The notes below the pieces were generated by a model, which saw nothing but the letters and a program-made list of their open reading frames with translations, made no database searches and had not been told where the DNA came from. From CALAMD01 sp035301345 (lineage in GTDB: Bacteria; Bacillota; Bacilli; Bacillales; Amphibacillaceae): a stretch of DNA of 41,594 nt. The stretch covers positions 1 through 41,594 of the forward strand of contig DATGUM010000010.1 in the NCBI GenBank assembly GCA_035301345.1, read 5' to 3'. The position numbers and the translations under genes are program-made. Below are positions 1-7,961 of this stretch, in pieces; positions within the stretch are counted from its first letter, which is position 1; every line of letters starts with the position of its first letter.

Positions 1-37
1 GCGTTCGTCCTGAGCCAAGATCAAACTCTCCATCATA
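1..37 (-). rRNA. 16S rRNA, 5' end only (gene continues left of the window)
   Basis: The reverse complement of the first 37 bases contains the universal 16S 5' sequence, with GAGAGTTTGATC at 30-19 followed by TTGGCTCAGGACGAACGC. The mature 5' end is placed about seven bases upstream of GAGAG by analogy with B. subtilis, so the right boundary is approximate. A consensus promoter and a boxA lie upstream at 125-198, which fits an intact rrn operon reading out of the window. Confidence 0.97.
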
Positions 38-124
38 GAAAAAGTTTGTTGCTTAGCTTTGTTACAATTTGTAAAAAGAAATGAACTAGGATGTTCTTTT
101 CTTGACATACTTGGTTGTTTATTC

Positions 125-139
125 AGTTTTCAAAGAGCA
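125..139 (-). promoter_or_regulatory. boxA antitermination element of the rrn leader
   Basis: On the minus strand the sequence reads TGCTCTTTGAAAACT, the standard Bacillales rrn boxA bound by NusB-NusE. It lies between the promoter and the 16S 5' end, where boxA is expected. Confidence 0.85.
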
Positions 140-169
140 AATTTCGTGGCGAATCACCACTAGAAACTT

Positions 170-198
170 ATTATACTACCGTTTGATATGCGTGTCAA
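170..198 (-). promoter_or_regulatory. rRNA operon promoter, sigma-A type
   Basis: A perfect -35 TTGACA (198-193) and a perfect -10 TATAAT (175-170) on the minus strand are separated by exactly 17 bases. The predicted transcript passes through boxA into the 16S gene. Only this one strong rrn promoter is seen in the available sequence. Confidence 0.93.
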
Positions 199-270
199 TA
201 AACAAACACTTTAATATTTTTTAATTCAAAACACACCTTAATTTACAAGCATAACTTTCCTTTTAAATGA

Positions 271-304
271 AAAAATAGGATAGAACAAATAAATATGTTC
301 TACC
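271..304 (-). terminator. Intrinsic terminator of leuS
   Basis: On the minus strand GGGTAGAACA and TGTTCTATCC form a stem around an eight-base AT-rich loop, followed by TATTTTTT. It lies directly downstream of the leuS stop and would insulate leuS from the co-directional rrn promoter. Confidence 0.85.
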
Positions 305-339
305 CTAACTTAAAGTTATACGAGCAAAATACTTTGCCA

Positions 340-2748
340 TTATTTAGCTACGATATTCACTAACTTACCTGGTACGACGATTACTTTCATTATATTTTTA
401 CCTTCAATCCATTCTTGAATCTTCTCATCCGATAAAGCTGTTTTTTCAAGTTCGTCTTTTGATATATCTTTCGGTACACTAATTTTCGAACGAACGCGTC
501 CCATCACTTGAACAACGATTTCAACTTCATCTTCAACTAAGAATGATTCATCATATGTTGGCCATGCTTCATAAGCAATTGTTCCATCATGACCTAAAAC
601 ACTCCACAATTCTTCACACATATGTGGTGCAATAGGCGCTAAAACTTTAATGAAACCTTCAATGTGACTCTTATCAAGTTTATCCACTTTATAAGCTTCA
701 TTAACAAAAACCATCATTTGTGAAATTGCCGTATTAAAGTGTAAATTCTCATAGTCTTCCGTTACTTTCTTAATTGTTTCATGATACGTCCGTGTGAAAT
801 TAGATTCGTGTGAATGGACAATTTTATCTGAGAGTTCTCCATCAGAAACAATTAAACGCCATACACGATCTAAGAAACGACGTGCTCCATCTAAACCATT
901 TGTTGACCATGCAGCATCTGCATCAAGAGGTCCCATGAACATTTGATATAATCTTAATGTATCAGCACCATGTGATTCAACAACATCATCTGGACTGACA
1001 ACATTACCTTTTGACTTACTCATCTTCTCGTTATTTTCTCCGAGAATCATCCCTTGATTAAATAACTTTTGGAACGGCTCCTTCGTAGGTACAACTCCGA
1101 TATCATATAAAAACTTATGCCAAAATCTTGCATATAGTAAATGAAGAACAGCGTGTTCCGCTCCACCAATATAAATATCAACAGGCAACCATTTCTTCAA
1201 AGCTTCTGGATCAGCTAAAGCTTCATTGTTTTTCGGATCGATAAACCGTAAAAAGTACCAACAACTTCCAGCCCATTGTGGCATCGTGTTCGTTTCACGA
1301 CGACCTTTCATGCCCGTTTCTGGATCAACAACATTTACCCATTCGCTATTTGCTAATGGTGACTCTCCTGTGCCTGACGGTTTTATTTCTGTCATCTCTG
1401 GTAGTTCCAATGGTAATTGTTCCTCAGGTACAGTCGTCATCGTCCCATCTTCCCAATGAATAATCGGAATCGGCTCTCCCCAGTATCTCTGACGTGAGAA
1501 TAACCAGTCGCGTAAACGATAAGTGATTTCTCGTGTACCTTTTCCTTTGTCTTCTAACCAATCAATCATTTTTGTAATAGCTTCTTCTTCGCCTAACCCA
1601 TTTAAAAAGTCTGAGTTCACATGTTTTCCATCGCCCGTATAAGCTTCCTTATCGATTTGACCACCTTCAACGACTTCAATGATTGGTAAATCAAACGTCG
1701 TAGCAAACTCATAATCACGCTCATCATGTGCAGGAACAGCCATAATAGCACCTGTCCCATAAGTCATCATGACATAATCCGCTACCCAGATAGGTACTTT
1801 TTCTCCATTTACTGGATTAATCGCATATGCCCCTGTAAAGACACCTGTCTTTTCTTTCGTTAAATCCGTTCTCTCTATCTCTGTTTTATTTTTCATCTCG
1901 TTAACATATGCATCAACAGCTTCACGTTGATCTTCTGTAACAATTGAATCAATAAACGGGTGCTCTGGTGCTAACACTGTGTATGTAGCTCCGAACAGCG
2001 TATCTGGACGTGTCGTAAACACTTTAAAATCTTTATCATGTCCATCAATATCAAACGTAACTTCCGCACCTTCTGAACGACCTATCCAGTTTCGTTGCAT
2101 ATCTTTAATACTTTCTGGCCAATCGAGCGTTTCTAAATCTTCCAATAATCGATCAGCATATTCAGTAATTTTTAGTACCCATTGTTTCATTGGGCGCTTT
2201 TCTACTGGATGCCCACCACGTTCACTCAGGCCGTCAATAACTTCTTCATTTGCAAGTACAGTGCCTAGTGCAGGACACCAATTCACATCAACTTCATCAA
2301 TATAAGCTAAACCTTTTTCATATAATTTAGTAAATATCCATTGCGTCCATTTATAATAATCAGGATCAGTCGTACTAATTTCACGGTCCCAATCGTATGA
2401 AAAACCTAAATCTTGAATTTGTCGACGATATGTATCAATGTTTTTCTTCGTAAATTCCGCCGGGCTATTTCCCGTATCAAGTGCGTACTGCTCTGCCGGC
2501 AACCCGAAAGCGTCCCACCCCATCGGATGTAATACTTCATAGCCTTGCATTCGTTTAACACGTGAAAAAACATCTGTAGCAGTATAACCTACAGGATGTC
2601 CGACATGTAAACCTGAACCAGATGGGTACGGAAACATATCAAGTGCGTATACTTTTTCTTTTTCAGAAAACGTATCCGTCTTAAATGTTTTATTAGCTAA
2701 CCAATAATCTTGCCATTTTGTTTCTATTTCTTTGTGACTAAAAACCAT
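340..2748 (-). CDS. leuS: Leucyl-tRNA synthetase
   Basis: Class I aminoacyl-tRNA synthetase that charges tRNA-Leu in the cytosol. About 802 residues, normal for a bacterial LeuRS. The HIGH-type motif appears as HVGH near residues 48-51 and KMSKS near 575-579. The CP1 editing domain between them carries the threonine-rich TTRPDTLFGATY segment near 243, so post-transfer editing should be intact. An in-frame upstream ATG at 2775 exists, but the start is set at 2748 because AGGAGG (2760-2755) lies at ideal distance from it. The gene follows an attenuator-like leader and its own promoter, and ends at a strong terminator, so it is probably monocistronic. Confidence 0.97.
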   Translation of the reverse strand: MVFSHKEIETKWQDYWLANKTFKTDTFSEKEKVYALDMFPYPSGSGLHVGHPVGYTATDVFSRVKRMQGYEVLHPMGWDAFGLPAEQYALDTGNSPAEFTKKNIDTYRRQIQDLGFSYDWDREISTTDPDYYKWTQWIFTKLYEKGLAYIDEVDVNWCPALGTVLANEEVIDGLSERGGHPVEKRPMKQWVLKITEYADRLLEDLETLDWPESIKDMQRNWIGRSEGAEVTFDIDGHDKDFKVFTTRPDTLFGATYTVLAPEHPFIDSIVTEDQREAVDAYVNEMKNKTEIERTDLTKEKTGVFTGAYAINPVNGEKVPIWVADYVMMTYGTGAIMAVPAHDERDYEFATTFDLPIIEVVEGGQIDKEAYTGDGKHVNSDFLNGLGEEEAITKMIDWLEDKGKGTREITYRLRDWLFSRQRYWGEPIPIIHWEDGTMTTVPEEQLPLELPEMTEIKPSGTGESPLANSEWVNVVDPETGMKGRRETNTMPQWAGSCWYFLRFIDPKNNEALADPEALKKWLPVDIYIGGAEHAVLHLLYARFWHKFLYDIGVVPTKEPFQKLFNQGMILGENNEKMSKSKGNVVSPDDVVESHGADTLRLYQMFMGPLDADAAWSTNGLDGARRFLDRVWRLIVSDGELSDKIVHSHESNFTRTYHETIKKVTEDYENLHFNTAISQMMVFVNEAYKVDKLDKSHIEGFIKVLAPIAPHMCEELWSVLGHDGTIAYEAWPTYDESFLVEDEVEIVVQVMGRVRSKISVPKDISKDELEKTALSDEKIQEWIEGKNIMKVIVVPGKLVNIVAK

Positions 2749-2807
2749 TGTTTTCCTCCTAAATTCACCATTCATTTATGTATATCTCATCTCACACTCA
2801 TGTGAAT

Positions 2808-2845
2808 AAAAAAAGCAACCCATCCTCTCTAAAAGGACGAGAAGC
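2808..2845 (-). terminator. Attenuator terminator in the leuS leader
   Basis: RNA GCTTCTCGTCC (2845-2835) pairs with GGATGGGTTGC (2825-2815), with a 2x2 U/U internal loop and two G-U pairs, followed by seven U (2814-2808). It sits about 60 bases before the leuS start, inside the leader. Its 5' arm overlaps a competing hairpin at 2837-2855. This arrangement is the one used by T-box leaders, although no T-box consensus is visible. Confidence 0.7.
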
Positions 2846-2855
2846 TCCATCTCGT
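2837..2855 (-). promoter_or_regulatory. Antiterminator-like hairpin of the leuS leader
   Basis: ACGAGA (2855-2850) pairs with TCTCGT (2842-2837) around a seven-base loop on the minus-strand RNA. The 3' arm is shared with the terminator stem at 2835-2845, so the two structures exclude each other. The inducing signal cannot be read: the T-box core with its UGGN bulge is not present in recognisable form. Confidence 0.5.
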
Positions 2856-3008
2856 ATACAAAGCGAAATCAACAAGCAATTTACGTTCGTCTTTTAACCC
2901 TTCAAGCGGATTTATATTCACATGTTTAGTACTTACAATAATAACGTCGTGTGAAACACTTAATTTTCTAAAAATAGCAACGTTTACATATGTCGTTTAT
3001 TATATCGA

Positions 3009-3037
3009 ATTGTATTGAATGTGACCATCTTTGTCAA
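3009..3037 (-). promoter_or_regulatory. leuS promoter
   Basis: Minus-strand TTGACA (3037-3032) and TACAAT (3014-3009) with a 17-base spacer. Transcription would begin near 3002, giving a leader of about 255 bases before leuS, which leaves room for a regulatory RNA. Confidence 0.85.
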
Positions 3038-3099
3038 GGTATTCATTGCTCACTCATCCGCTACTTAGTCAATCGTTCAATAAAAAGGAAGAGATGTAT

Positions 3100-3128
3100 T
3101 TTACGCCAGTTTTCATCCGTGGTATTCT
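3100..3128 (+). promoter_or_regulatory. Probable mnmM promoter
   Basis: TTTACG (3100-3105) and TATTCT (3123-3128) with a 17-base spacer, about 30 bases before the mnmM start and divergent from the leuS promoter. Both hexamers are imperfect. Confidence 0.45.
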
Positions 3129-3158
3129 TACATTGATAAACATTTAGAAGGTGATGAA

Positions 3159-3719
3159 TTGACAATAAAAAAAATAATTCCATTTGCTCACGATTTGTTA
3201 GCTAAATCGTTACTTCCGGGAGATATTGCCGTTGACGCAACGTGCGGAAATGGTCACGATACGTTGTTTTTAAGCCGCTTAGTTTCAGTTAACGGTAAAG
3301 TGTTTGCATTCGACATACAAGAGCAAGCAATTGAAGCGACGCGAGCAAAACTAACAGAGCATTCTTTAACAAATGTTGAACTCGTTCATGATTCACATGC
3401 ACTAATAAACACATATGTTACTGAACATACGATTGGTGGTGCGATTTTTAATCTCGGGTACTTACCTCGGAGTGACAAATCAATCGTAACAAAACCAGAT
3501 TCAACGATTGCAGCTATGGAACAAATACTGAATAAATTAAAGCAAAACGGTTTATTAATACTCGTCATTTATACAGGGCATCCTGGTGGCGTCGAAGAGA
3601 TGCAAGCTGTATTAAATTACTCTACTCATTTAAATCAAGAGTCTTACACTGTATTAAAGTATGAATTTATGAATATGAAAAACAATCCACCATTCGTTCT
3701 TGCCATTGAAAAAAGATAA
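3159..3719 (+). CDS. mnmM: tRNA mnm5s2U biosynthesis methyltransferase MnmM (YtqB family)
   Basis: SAM-dependent class I methyltransferase of the YtqB/MnmM family, which methylates aminomethyl-uridine at the wobble position of certain tRNAs. The 186 residues match the family. The SAM-binding motif I is seen as VDATCGNGHDT near residues 22-32, and the family-typical NLGYLPRSDK near 98-107. The start is TTG at 3159, set by AGAAGGTGATG just upstream; the nearer GTG and ATG codons run into an immediate stop. It is divergent from leuS and convergent with metK, as in the B. subtilis ytqB region. The function is assigned by family resemblance. Confidence 0.85.
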   Translation: MTIKKIIPFAHDLLAKSLLPGDIAVDATCGNGHDTLFLSRLVSVNGKVFAFDIQEQAIEATRAKLTEHSLTNVELVHDSHALINTYVTEHTIGGAIFNLGYLPRSDKSIVTKPDSTIAAMEQILNKLKQNGLLILVIYTGHPGGVEEMQAVLNYSTHLNQESYTVLKYEFMNMKNNPPFVLAIEKR

Positions 3720-3726
3720 ATAATCA

Positions 3727-3757
3727 AAAACAAGCACCAATCTTAGGTGCTTGTTTT
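3727..3757. terminator. Bidirectional terminator between mnmM and metK
   Basis: AAAACAAGCACC and GGTGCTTGTTTT form a perfect 12-bp stem with a seven-base loop. The A/T tracts on both sides let it serve both convergent genes. Confidence 0.9.
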
Positions 3758-3764
3758 CAATAAA

Positions 3765-4973
3765 CTACTGAACAATTGAAAGTATGTCATCAACCTTATC
3801 TGTTTTTTCCCACGTGAATTGTTCGTCTTGCCTGCCGAAATGACCGTATGCTGCTGTTTTTTCATAGATTGGTCGAGCTAAGTCAAGCATATCAATAATG
3901 CCCGCTGGTCTTAGATCAAACACTTGACGCACAGCACGGACGAGTACATCTTCTGAAACTGTTCCCGTTCCAAATGTATCAATAGATATAGAAACAGGCT
4001 CAGCTACACCTATTGCATATGCTAATTGTACTTCACACGTTTTTGCGAGTTTAGCAGCTACAATGTTTTTGGCAACGTAACGCGCCGCATAAGCAGCTGA
4101 TCGGTCTACTTTCGTTGGATCTTTCCCACTGAAAGCTCCCCCACCATGACGAGCATATCCTCCATACGTGTCGACAATTATCTTTCGCCCTGTTAAACCA
4201 ACATCTCCTTGTGGCCCACCAATAACAAACCGACCTGTCGGGTTAATTAAATACTTCGTTTGATCATCTAACAAATGTTCAGGTACGATCGGACGGATGA
4301 CGTGTTCAATCATATCTGCTTCGATTTGTTCTAACGTAACATCATCTTTATGTTGCGTTGAAATAACGATTGTATCAATACGAACAGGTACATCATTTTC
4401 ATCATACTCAACAGTCACTTGTGTTTTCCCGTCCGGACGAATATATGGTAGTACACTCTCTTTTCGCACATCAGCTAAACGTTTAGCTAATCGATGGGAT
4501 AACGAAATAGGTAGTGGCATAAATTCTTCCGTTTCATCTGATGCAAAGCCGAACATTAATCCTTGATCACCGGCACCTATTTTCGCTGCTTCATCAGTAT
4601 TCACATCAGTTCGCGACTCTAACGCTTTATCAACGCCGCCAGCAATATCAGGTGACTGCTCATCTATCGCCGTTAATACTGCACATGTTTCTGCGTCGAA
4701 TCCATATTTCGCACGTGTATAACCTATTTTCTTAATCGTTTTACGAACGATTGCCGGAATATCAACATACGTTTCTGTAGAAATTTCCCCAGCAACGAGA
4801 ACAAGTCCAGTCGTTACAGTCGTTTCGCAAGCAACTCGAGCAGTTGGATCATTTTTTAAAATCTCATCGAGTATAGCATCTGAAATTTGATCACTCATTT
4901 TATCCGGGTGACCTTCAGTCACTGATTCAGATGTAAATAGTCGACGTTTACTTTCCTTTTCTAGCCGTGTCAA
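3765..4973 (-). CDS. metK: S-adenosylmethionine synthetase
   Basis: Makes SAM from methionine and ATP in the cytosol. At 402 residues it is the usual length. The signatures FTSESVTEGHPDK near the N-terminus, GAGDQGLMFG in the middle and the glycine-rich GGGAFSGKDPTKVDRSAAY segment are all present. The start is TTG at 4973, supported by AAGGAGG at 4987-4981 seven bases upstream; the ORF has no better ATG near the conserved N-terminus. Expression should be controlled by the SAM-I riboswitch at 5088-5242. The gene is monocistronic and divergent from pckA, an arrangement also known in B. subtilis. Confidence 0.97.
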   Translation of the reverse strand: MTRLEKESKRRLFTSESVTEGHPDKMSDQISDAILDEILKNDPTARVACETTVTTGLVLVAGEISTETYVDIPAIVRKTIKKIGYTRAKYGFDAETCAVLTAIDEQSPDIAGGVDKALESRTDVNTDEAAKIGAGDQGLMFGFASDETEEFMPLPISLSHRLAKRLADVRKESVLPYIRPDGKTQVTVEYDENDVPVRIDTIVISTQHKDDVTLEQIEADMIEHVIRPIVPEHLLDDQTKYLINPTGRFVIGGPQGDVGLTGRKIIVDTYGGYARHGGGAFSGKDPTKVDRSAAYAARYVAKNIVAAKLAKTCEVQLAYAIGVAEPVSISIDTFGTGTVSEDVLVRAVRQVFDLRPAGIIDMLDLARPIYEKTAAYGHFGRQDEQFTWEKTDKVDDILSIVQ

Positions 4974-5087
4974 ATTAATTCCTCCTTATATATAACAAAA
5001 CTCTTGTTTAAAAGCTTTACTGATGACGCATGAGTAATAGTAGTTCGTCAATATAAAGGAAGATATTCATAAAATTAAACATAAAAA

Positions 5088-5121
5088 AAATCCCTTCCTT
5101 CAAATGACAATACGAGGAAAG
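5088..5121 (-). terminator. Expression-platform terminator of the SAM-I riboswitch
   Basis: On the minus-strand RNA CCCTTTCCT pairs with AGGAAGGG (one bulged U), followed by eight U. It lies directly after the SAM-I aptamer and before metK, so SAM binding would end transcription here. Confidence 0.88.
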
Positions 5122-5133
5122 GGTCTGCCTTTC

Positions 5134-5242
5134 ACTCTTATTGTTCAAGGACATATCCTTGCATCAAGTAAGCACCTTTTCACATATGTGATGGTTGCCG
5201 GGCTTCATTGGGTTTGTCCCTCCACCGTCTCTTAATAAGAGT
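5134..5242 (-). ncRNA. SAM-I (S-box) riboswitch controlling metK
   Basis: The minus-strand RNA has the SAM-I core AAGAGACGGTGGAGGGAC followed by AATGAAGCCCGGCAACC. The closing P1 helix is ACTCTTATT (5242-5234) with AATAAGAGT (5142-5134), a perfect nine-base match. The downstream terminator and the metK gene complete a standard S-box regulatory unit. Confidence 0.96.
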
Positions 5243-5256
5243 AATAACTGTAAAAC

Positions 5257-5285
5257 ATCGTATCTAATCCGTACTTATTTGTCAA
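5257..5285 (-). promoter_or_regulatory. metK promoter
   Basis: Minus-strand TTGACA (5285-5280) and TACGAT (5262-5257) with a 17-base spacer, placed just upstream of the SAM-I aptamer. Confidence 0.85.
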
Positions 5286-5395
5286 CCGCCTTGTTTTTAT
5301 TCACTTTTATAAATGCTAAAAGCACACTATTTTTTGTAAATAATCCACTGTTTATTTAGTAATCATTTCGTCTTAAAAATATCATTTAATTAGTA

Positions 5396-5423
5396 TGGAC
5401 TATTTTTTCAATTGTGTTATACT
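5396..5423 (+). promoter_or_regulatory. pckA promoter with an overlapping CcpN-like operator
   Basis: The extended -10 is TGTTATACT, with TATACT at 5418-5423; a weak -35 TGGACT lies at 5396-5401. The 11 bases at 5413-5423, TGTGTTATACT, fit every position of the CcpN consensus as I remember it (TRTGHYATAYW). CcpN represses pckA and gapB during glycolytic growth in B. subtilis. The promoter is moderately supported; the operator assignment is an inference. Confidence 0.55.
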
Positions 5424-5506
5424 AATACGCACAAAGTTACATTATATATAGAAGTTCACTTGATGAGCTTCTTTAAAATATCCTTTTAAAGGCAGGTATT
5501 AAAACT

Positions 5507-7093
5507 ATGAGCAAGGTTGACCAACCGACTTTATTGTCAGAATTATTGTCGCACAATAAGATGCACAAGAATGTTTCCGTACCACGTTTAGTAGAAATGA
5601 TTTTAAAACTTGGCGAAGGAGAGTTGACAGAATCTGGAGCCATACGTTCGGCTACTGGAAAGTACACAGGACGTTCCCCTAGTGATCGTTTTATCGTAAA
5701 AGATTCAGTGAGTGAAAACACTGTTGATTGGGGTAACGTTAACCAAGAAATTTCTGAAGAAACTTTTGACAATCTATATAGCAAGGTCATTAATCACTTA
5801 AGTGAAAAAGATGAACTTTTTTCATTTCAAGGATTTGCAGGTGCTGATTCAGCATATCGCCTGCCTGTTCAAGTCATTAACGAATATGCATGGCATAATC
5901 TATTCGCACAACAAATGTTAATTAAACCAACAGAAGAAGAGCTTAAAAATCATACAGCAGAGTTTACAGTCATTTCTGCACCTAACTTTAAAGCTGATCC
6001 AGCAGTTGACGGAACACGCTCAGAAGCTTTCGTATTAATTTCATTTAAACATCGTATTATTTTAATCGGTGGAACAGAGTATGCAGGGGAAATTAAGAAA
6101 TCTGTTTTCTCTATTATGAACTACTTACTCCCACAGAAAGACGTACTATCGATGCACTGCTCAGCGAACGTAGGTAAAGAAGGAGATGCAGCGTTATTCT
6201 TCGGTCTTTCTGGAACTGGTAAGACGACATTATCCGCTGATCCGTACCGTGATTTAATCGGTGATGATGAGCACGGCTGGAGTCCGAATGGTATTTTCAA
6301 TATTGAAGGTGGTTGCTACGCTAAATGTATTAATTTATCTAAAGAAAAAGAACCACAAATTTTTGACGCCATTAGATTCGGTTCAGTATTAGAGAACGTA
6401 ATTATTGATGAAAATACACGTATCCCTGATTACGACGACACATCTCTTACTGAAAATACGCGTGCAGCATACCCATTAGAAAATATTGATAACATTGTTT
6501 CACCAAGTATTGCTGGTCACCCGAATACGATTATCTTTTTAACAGCTGATGCATCAGGTACTTTACCGCCAATCAGCAAGTTATCTAAAGAACAAGCAAT
6601 GTATCATTTCTTAAGTGGATATACGAGTAAACTTGCTGGAACTGAACGAGGAGTAACTGAGCCTGAAGCAACGTTTTCTGCTTGTTTCGGAGCACCGTTC
6701 TTACCACTTGAACCTGCTACATATGCAGAAATGCTCGGAGAAAAAATTGACCAATTCCAATCAAATGTTTTCTTAGTCAACACAGGTTGGACAGGTGGAC
6801 CTTACGGTGTCGGTGATCGTATGAAGTTATCATATACACGTGCAATGATTCACGCAGCACTTGAAGGCGAACTTAACTCCATTGAAACGATTGAAGACCC
6901 TATTTTCGGTTTACATACACCTTCACACGTACCTGGTGTACCAGATGAAGTACTCGTACCGAAAAACACGTGGGAAAATAAGGAAGCTTATGAAAAAGCC
7001 GCTAAAAATCTTGCAACAGAGTTCCATAAAAACTTTGAGAAATTTACAAAAGCAAGTGATGCGATTAAAAATGCAGGACCAACATTTAAATAA
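5507..7093 (+). CDS. pckA: Phosphoenolpyruvate carboxykinase (ATP)
   Basis: Converts oxaloacetate and ATP to phosphoenolpyruvate, CO2 and ADP, the first committed step of gluconeogenesis. At 528 residues it has normal length. The P-loop-like kinase-1 motif GLSGTGKTTLS lies near residues 234-244, and the metal- and substrate-binding stretch GDDEHGWSPNGIFNIEGG near 254-271. The ATG start follows AAAGGCAGG. A promoter with a CcpN-type motif lies upstream, matching known glycolytic repression of this gene. No own terminator is evident: the 3' end runs into an IS1182 remnant 14 bases after the stop. Confidence 0.97.
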   Translation: MSKVDQPTLLSELLSHNKMHKNVSVPRLVEMILKLGEGELTESGAIRSATGKYTGRSPSDRFIVKDSVSENTVDWGNVNQEISEETFDNLYSKVINHLSEKDELFSFQGFAGADSAYRLPVQVINEYAWHNLFAQQMLIKPTEEELKNHTAEFTVISAPNFKADPAVDGTRSEAFVLISFKHRIILIGGTEYAGEIKKSVFSIMNYLLPQKDVLSMHCSANVGKEGDAALFFGLSGTGKTTLSADPYRDLIGDDEHGWSPNGIFNIEGGCYAKCINLSKEKEPQIFDAIRFGSVLENVIIDENTRIPDYDDTSLTENTRAAYPLENIDNIVSPSIAGHPNTIIFLTADASGTLPPISKLSKEQAMYHFLSGYTSKLAGTERGVTEPEATFSACFGAPFLPLEPATYAEMLGEKIDQFQSNVFLVNTGWTGGPYGVGDRMKLSYTRAMIHAALEGELNSIETIEDPIFGLHTPSHVPGVPDEVLVPKNTWENKEAYEKAAKNLATEFHKNFEKFTKASDAIKNAGPTFK

Positions 7094-7663
7094 CTTTTAA
7101 ATAAGAAAGAGGCTGGGACAAAACTAGCCTCAAACAAATAAAAATGCTTGTGTTTATCATAAAAAAGATAAGCACAAGCATTTCTCTATCTTCAGGTGAA
7201 AATGGAACATTTTCAGTGTTAATGGCGGTGTATTTTCTTATATTTACCGCCATTAATGCAAAACTCATTTCGTTCTGCACGCTAGATTTTCCTCGAACCG
7301 ACATTTGAGTGAAACCTAAATTAGCCTTCAAAAATCCGAAGAAAGGTTCTACGTCTATTTTATGTTTCCCGTAAATTTTGCCTGTTTCTTCGTTTGAAAG
7401 CTTCGCTCTAATATATTCCTTTTGAGCTTCCCACTTTTCATTGTAAAACAGTTTTCTATTTTTACCCTCTGTCGCTTTTGTACAAAGAGTGCGTAGTAGA
7501 CAATCGGTACAATCTTCAGGTTCGTATACTTTAAACGTTCGTTTAAACCCATATTTATCTTTTCAATTAGACTGATACGTAAAATACAATCTTCGATTTT
7601 AGATAAAATAATTTCTAAGTCTAAAAGCAAAACAACTTGATTCATTGTATAATGTTTAAACAT
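7086..7663 (-). pseudogene. IS1182 family transposase, internally deleted and frameshifted
   Basis: Two pieces remain. The N-terminus starts at 7663 with MFKHYTMNQVVL, typical of IS1182 transposases. The C-terminal part, in another frame from about 7553 to 7160, includes CTDCLLRTLC, then KIYGKHKIDVEPFFGFLKAN and FTQMSVRGKSSVQNE, the conserved end of the DDE transposase. The central region with most of the catalytic core is missing and the frame changes near 7560. The C-terminal frame runs open through the terminal repeat to 7086. It cannot encode an active transposase. Confidence 0.85.
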
Positions 7664-7960
7664 AAAGAGACCTCAAAAAGTTATTGTGCCGTTACTTTAA
7701 TTTTTCCAGAGTGTGCTCTTTTTGTGTGCCTGAATTTAATAAAAGTGAAATAAATCTACGATGACTCCTGCGGGACAAGCCGTGTCCGAAAACGACAGAG
7801 AAAGTGAATTTCTTTCTCTGTCGGTTGAGGCCGGCCCGCGGAAAGCGTAGTAGATTTATGAAGCGAGATAGTCGATCAAATAAAAAGAAAAGGTCATTCC
7901 AGTAAAATTAAATCTACTGAAATAACCTTTTCATTTCTCTGAGTTTTGTCCCAGACTCTT
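7107..7960 (-). mobile_element. Internally deleted IS1182-type insertion sequence
   Basis: The ends are near-perfect 19-base inverted repeats: AAGAGGCTGGGACAAAACT at 7107-7125 and its reverse complement at 7942-7960, with one mismatch. Inside lies a broken transposase on the minus strand (7086-7663). Between its start and the right end sit a GC-rich structured repeat (7750-7859) and an imperfect hairpin near 7887-7934. Full IS1182-type elements are roughly twice this length. The remnant fills the whole gap between the convergent pckA and ytkD, and its right end abuts the ytkD stop. No clear target duplication was found. Confidence 0.82.
7750..7859 (-). repeat. GC-rich structured repeat, copy A
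   Basis: Three nested helices are visible. An outer stem pairs TAAATCTAC (7751-7759) with GTAGATTTA (7850-7858). A conserved GCGGG/CCCGC helix lies inside it. A variable inner hairpin of 12 perfect pairs joins 7793-7804 and 7812-7823. Read on the minus strand, the segments around CGCGGGCC, CCTCAAC, TTTTCGGA and TCCCGCAG recur in copy B (40968-41079) with different helix sequences. Function unknown. Similar GC-rich elements are, from memory, common in Bacillaceae intergenic DNA. Confidence 0.75.
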
Positions 7961-7961
7961 T

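Noticed and set aside
2829..2921. A 30-codon frame in the leuS leader as an annotated gene
   Set aside because: It begins with GTG and has no ribosome binding site. It is mentioned as part of the leader finding but is not supported as a coding feature.
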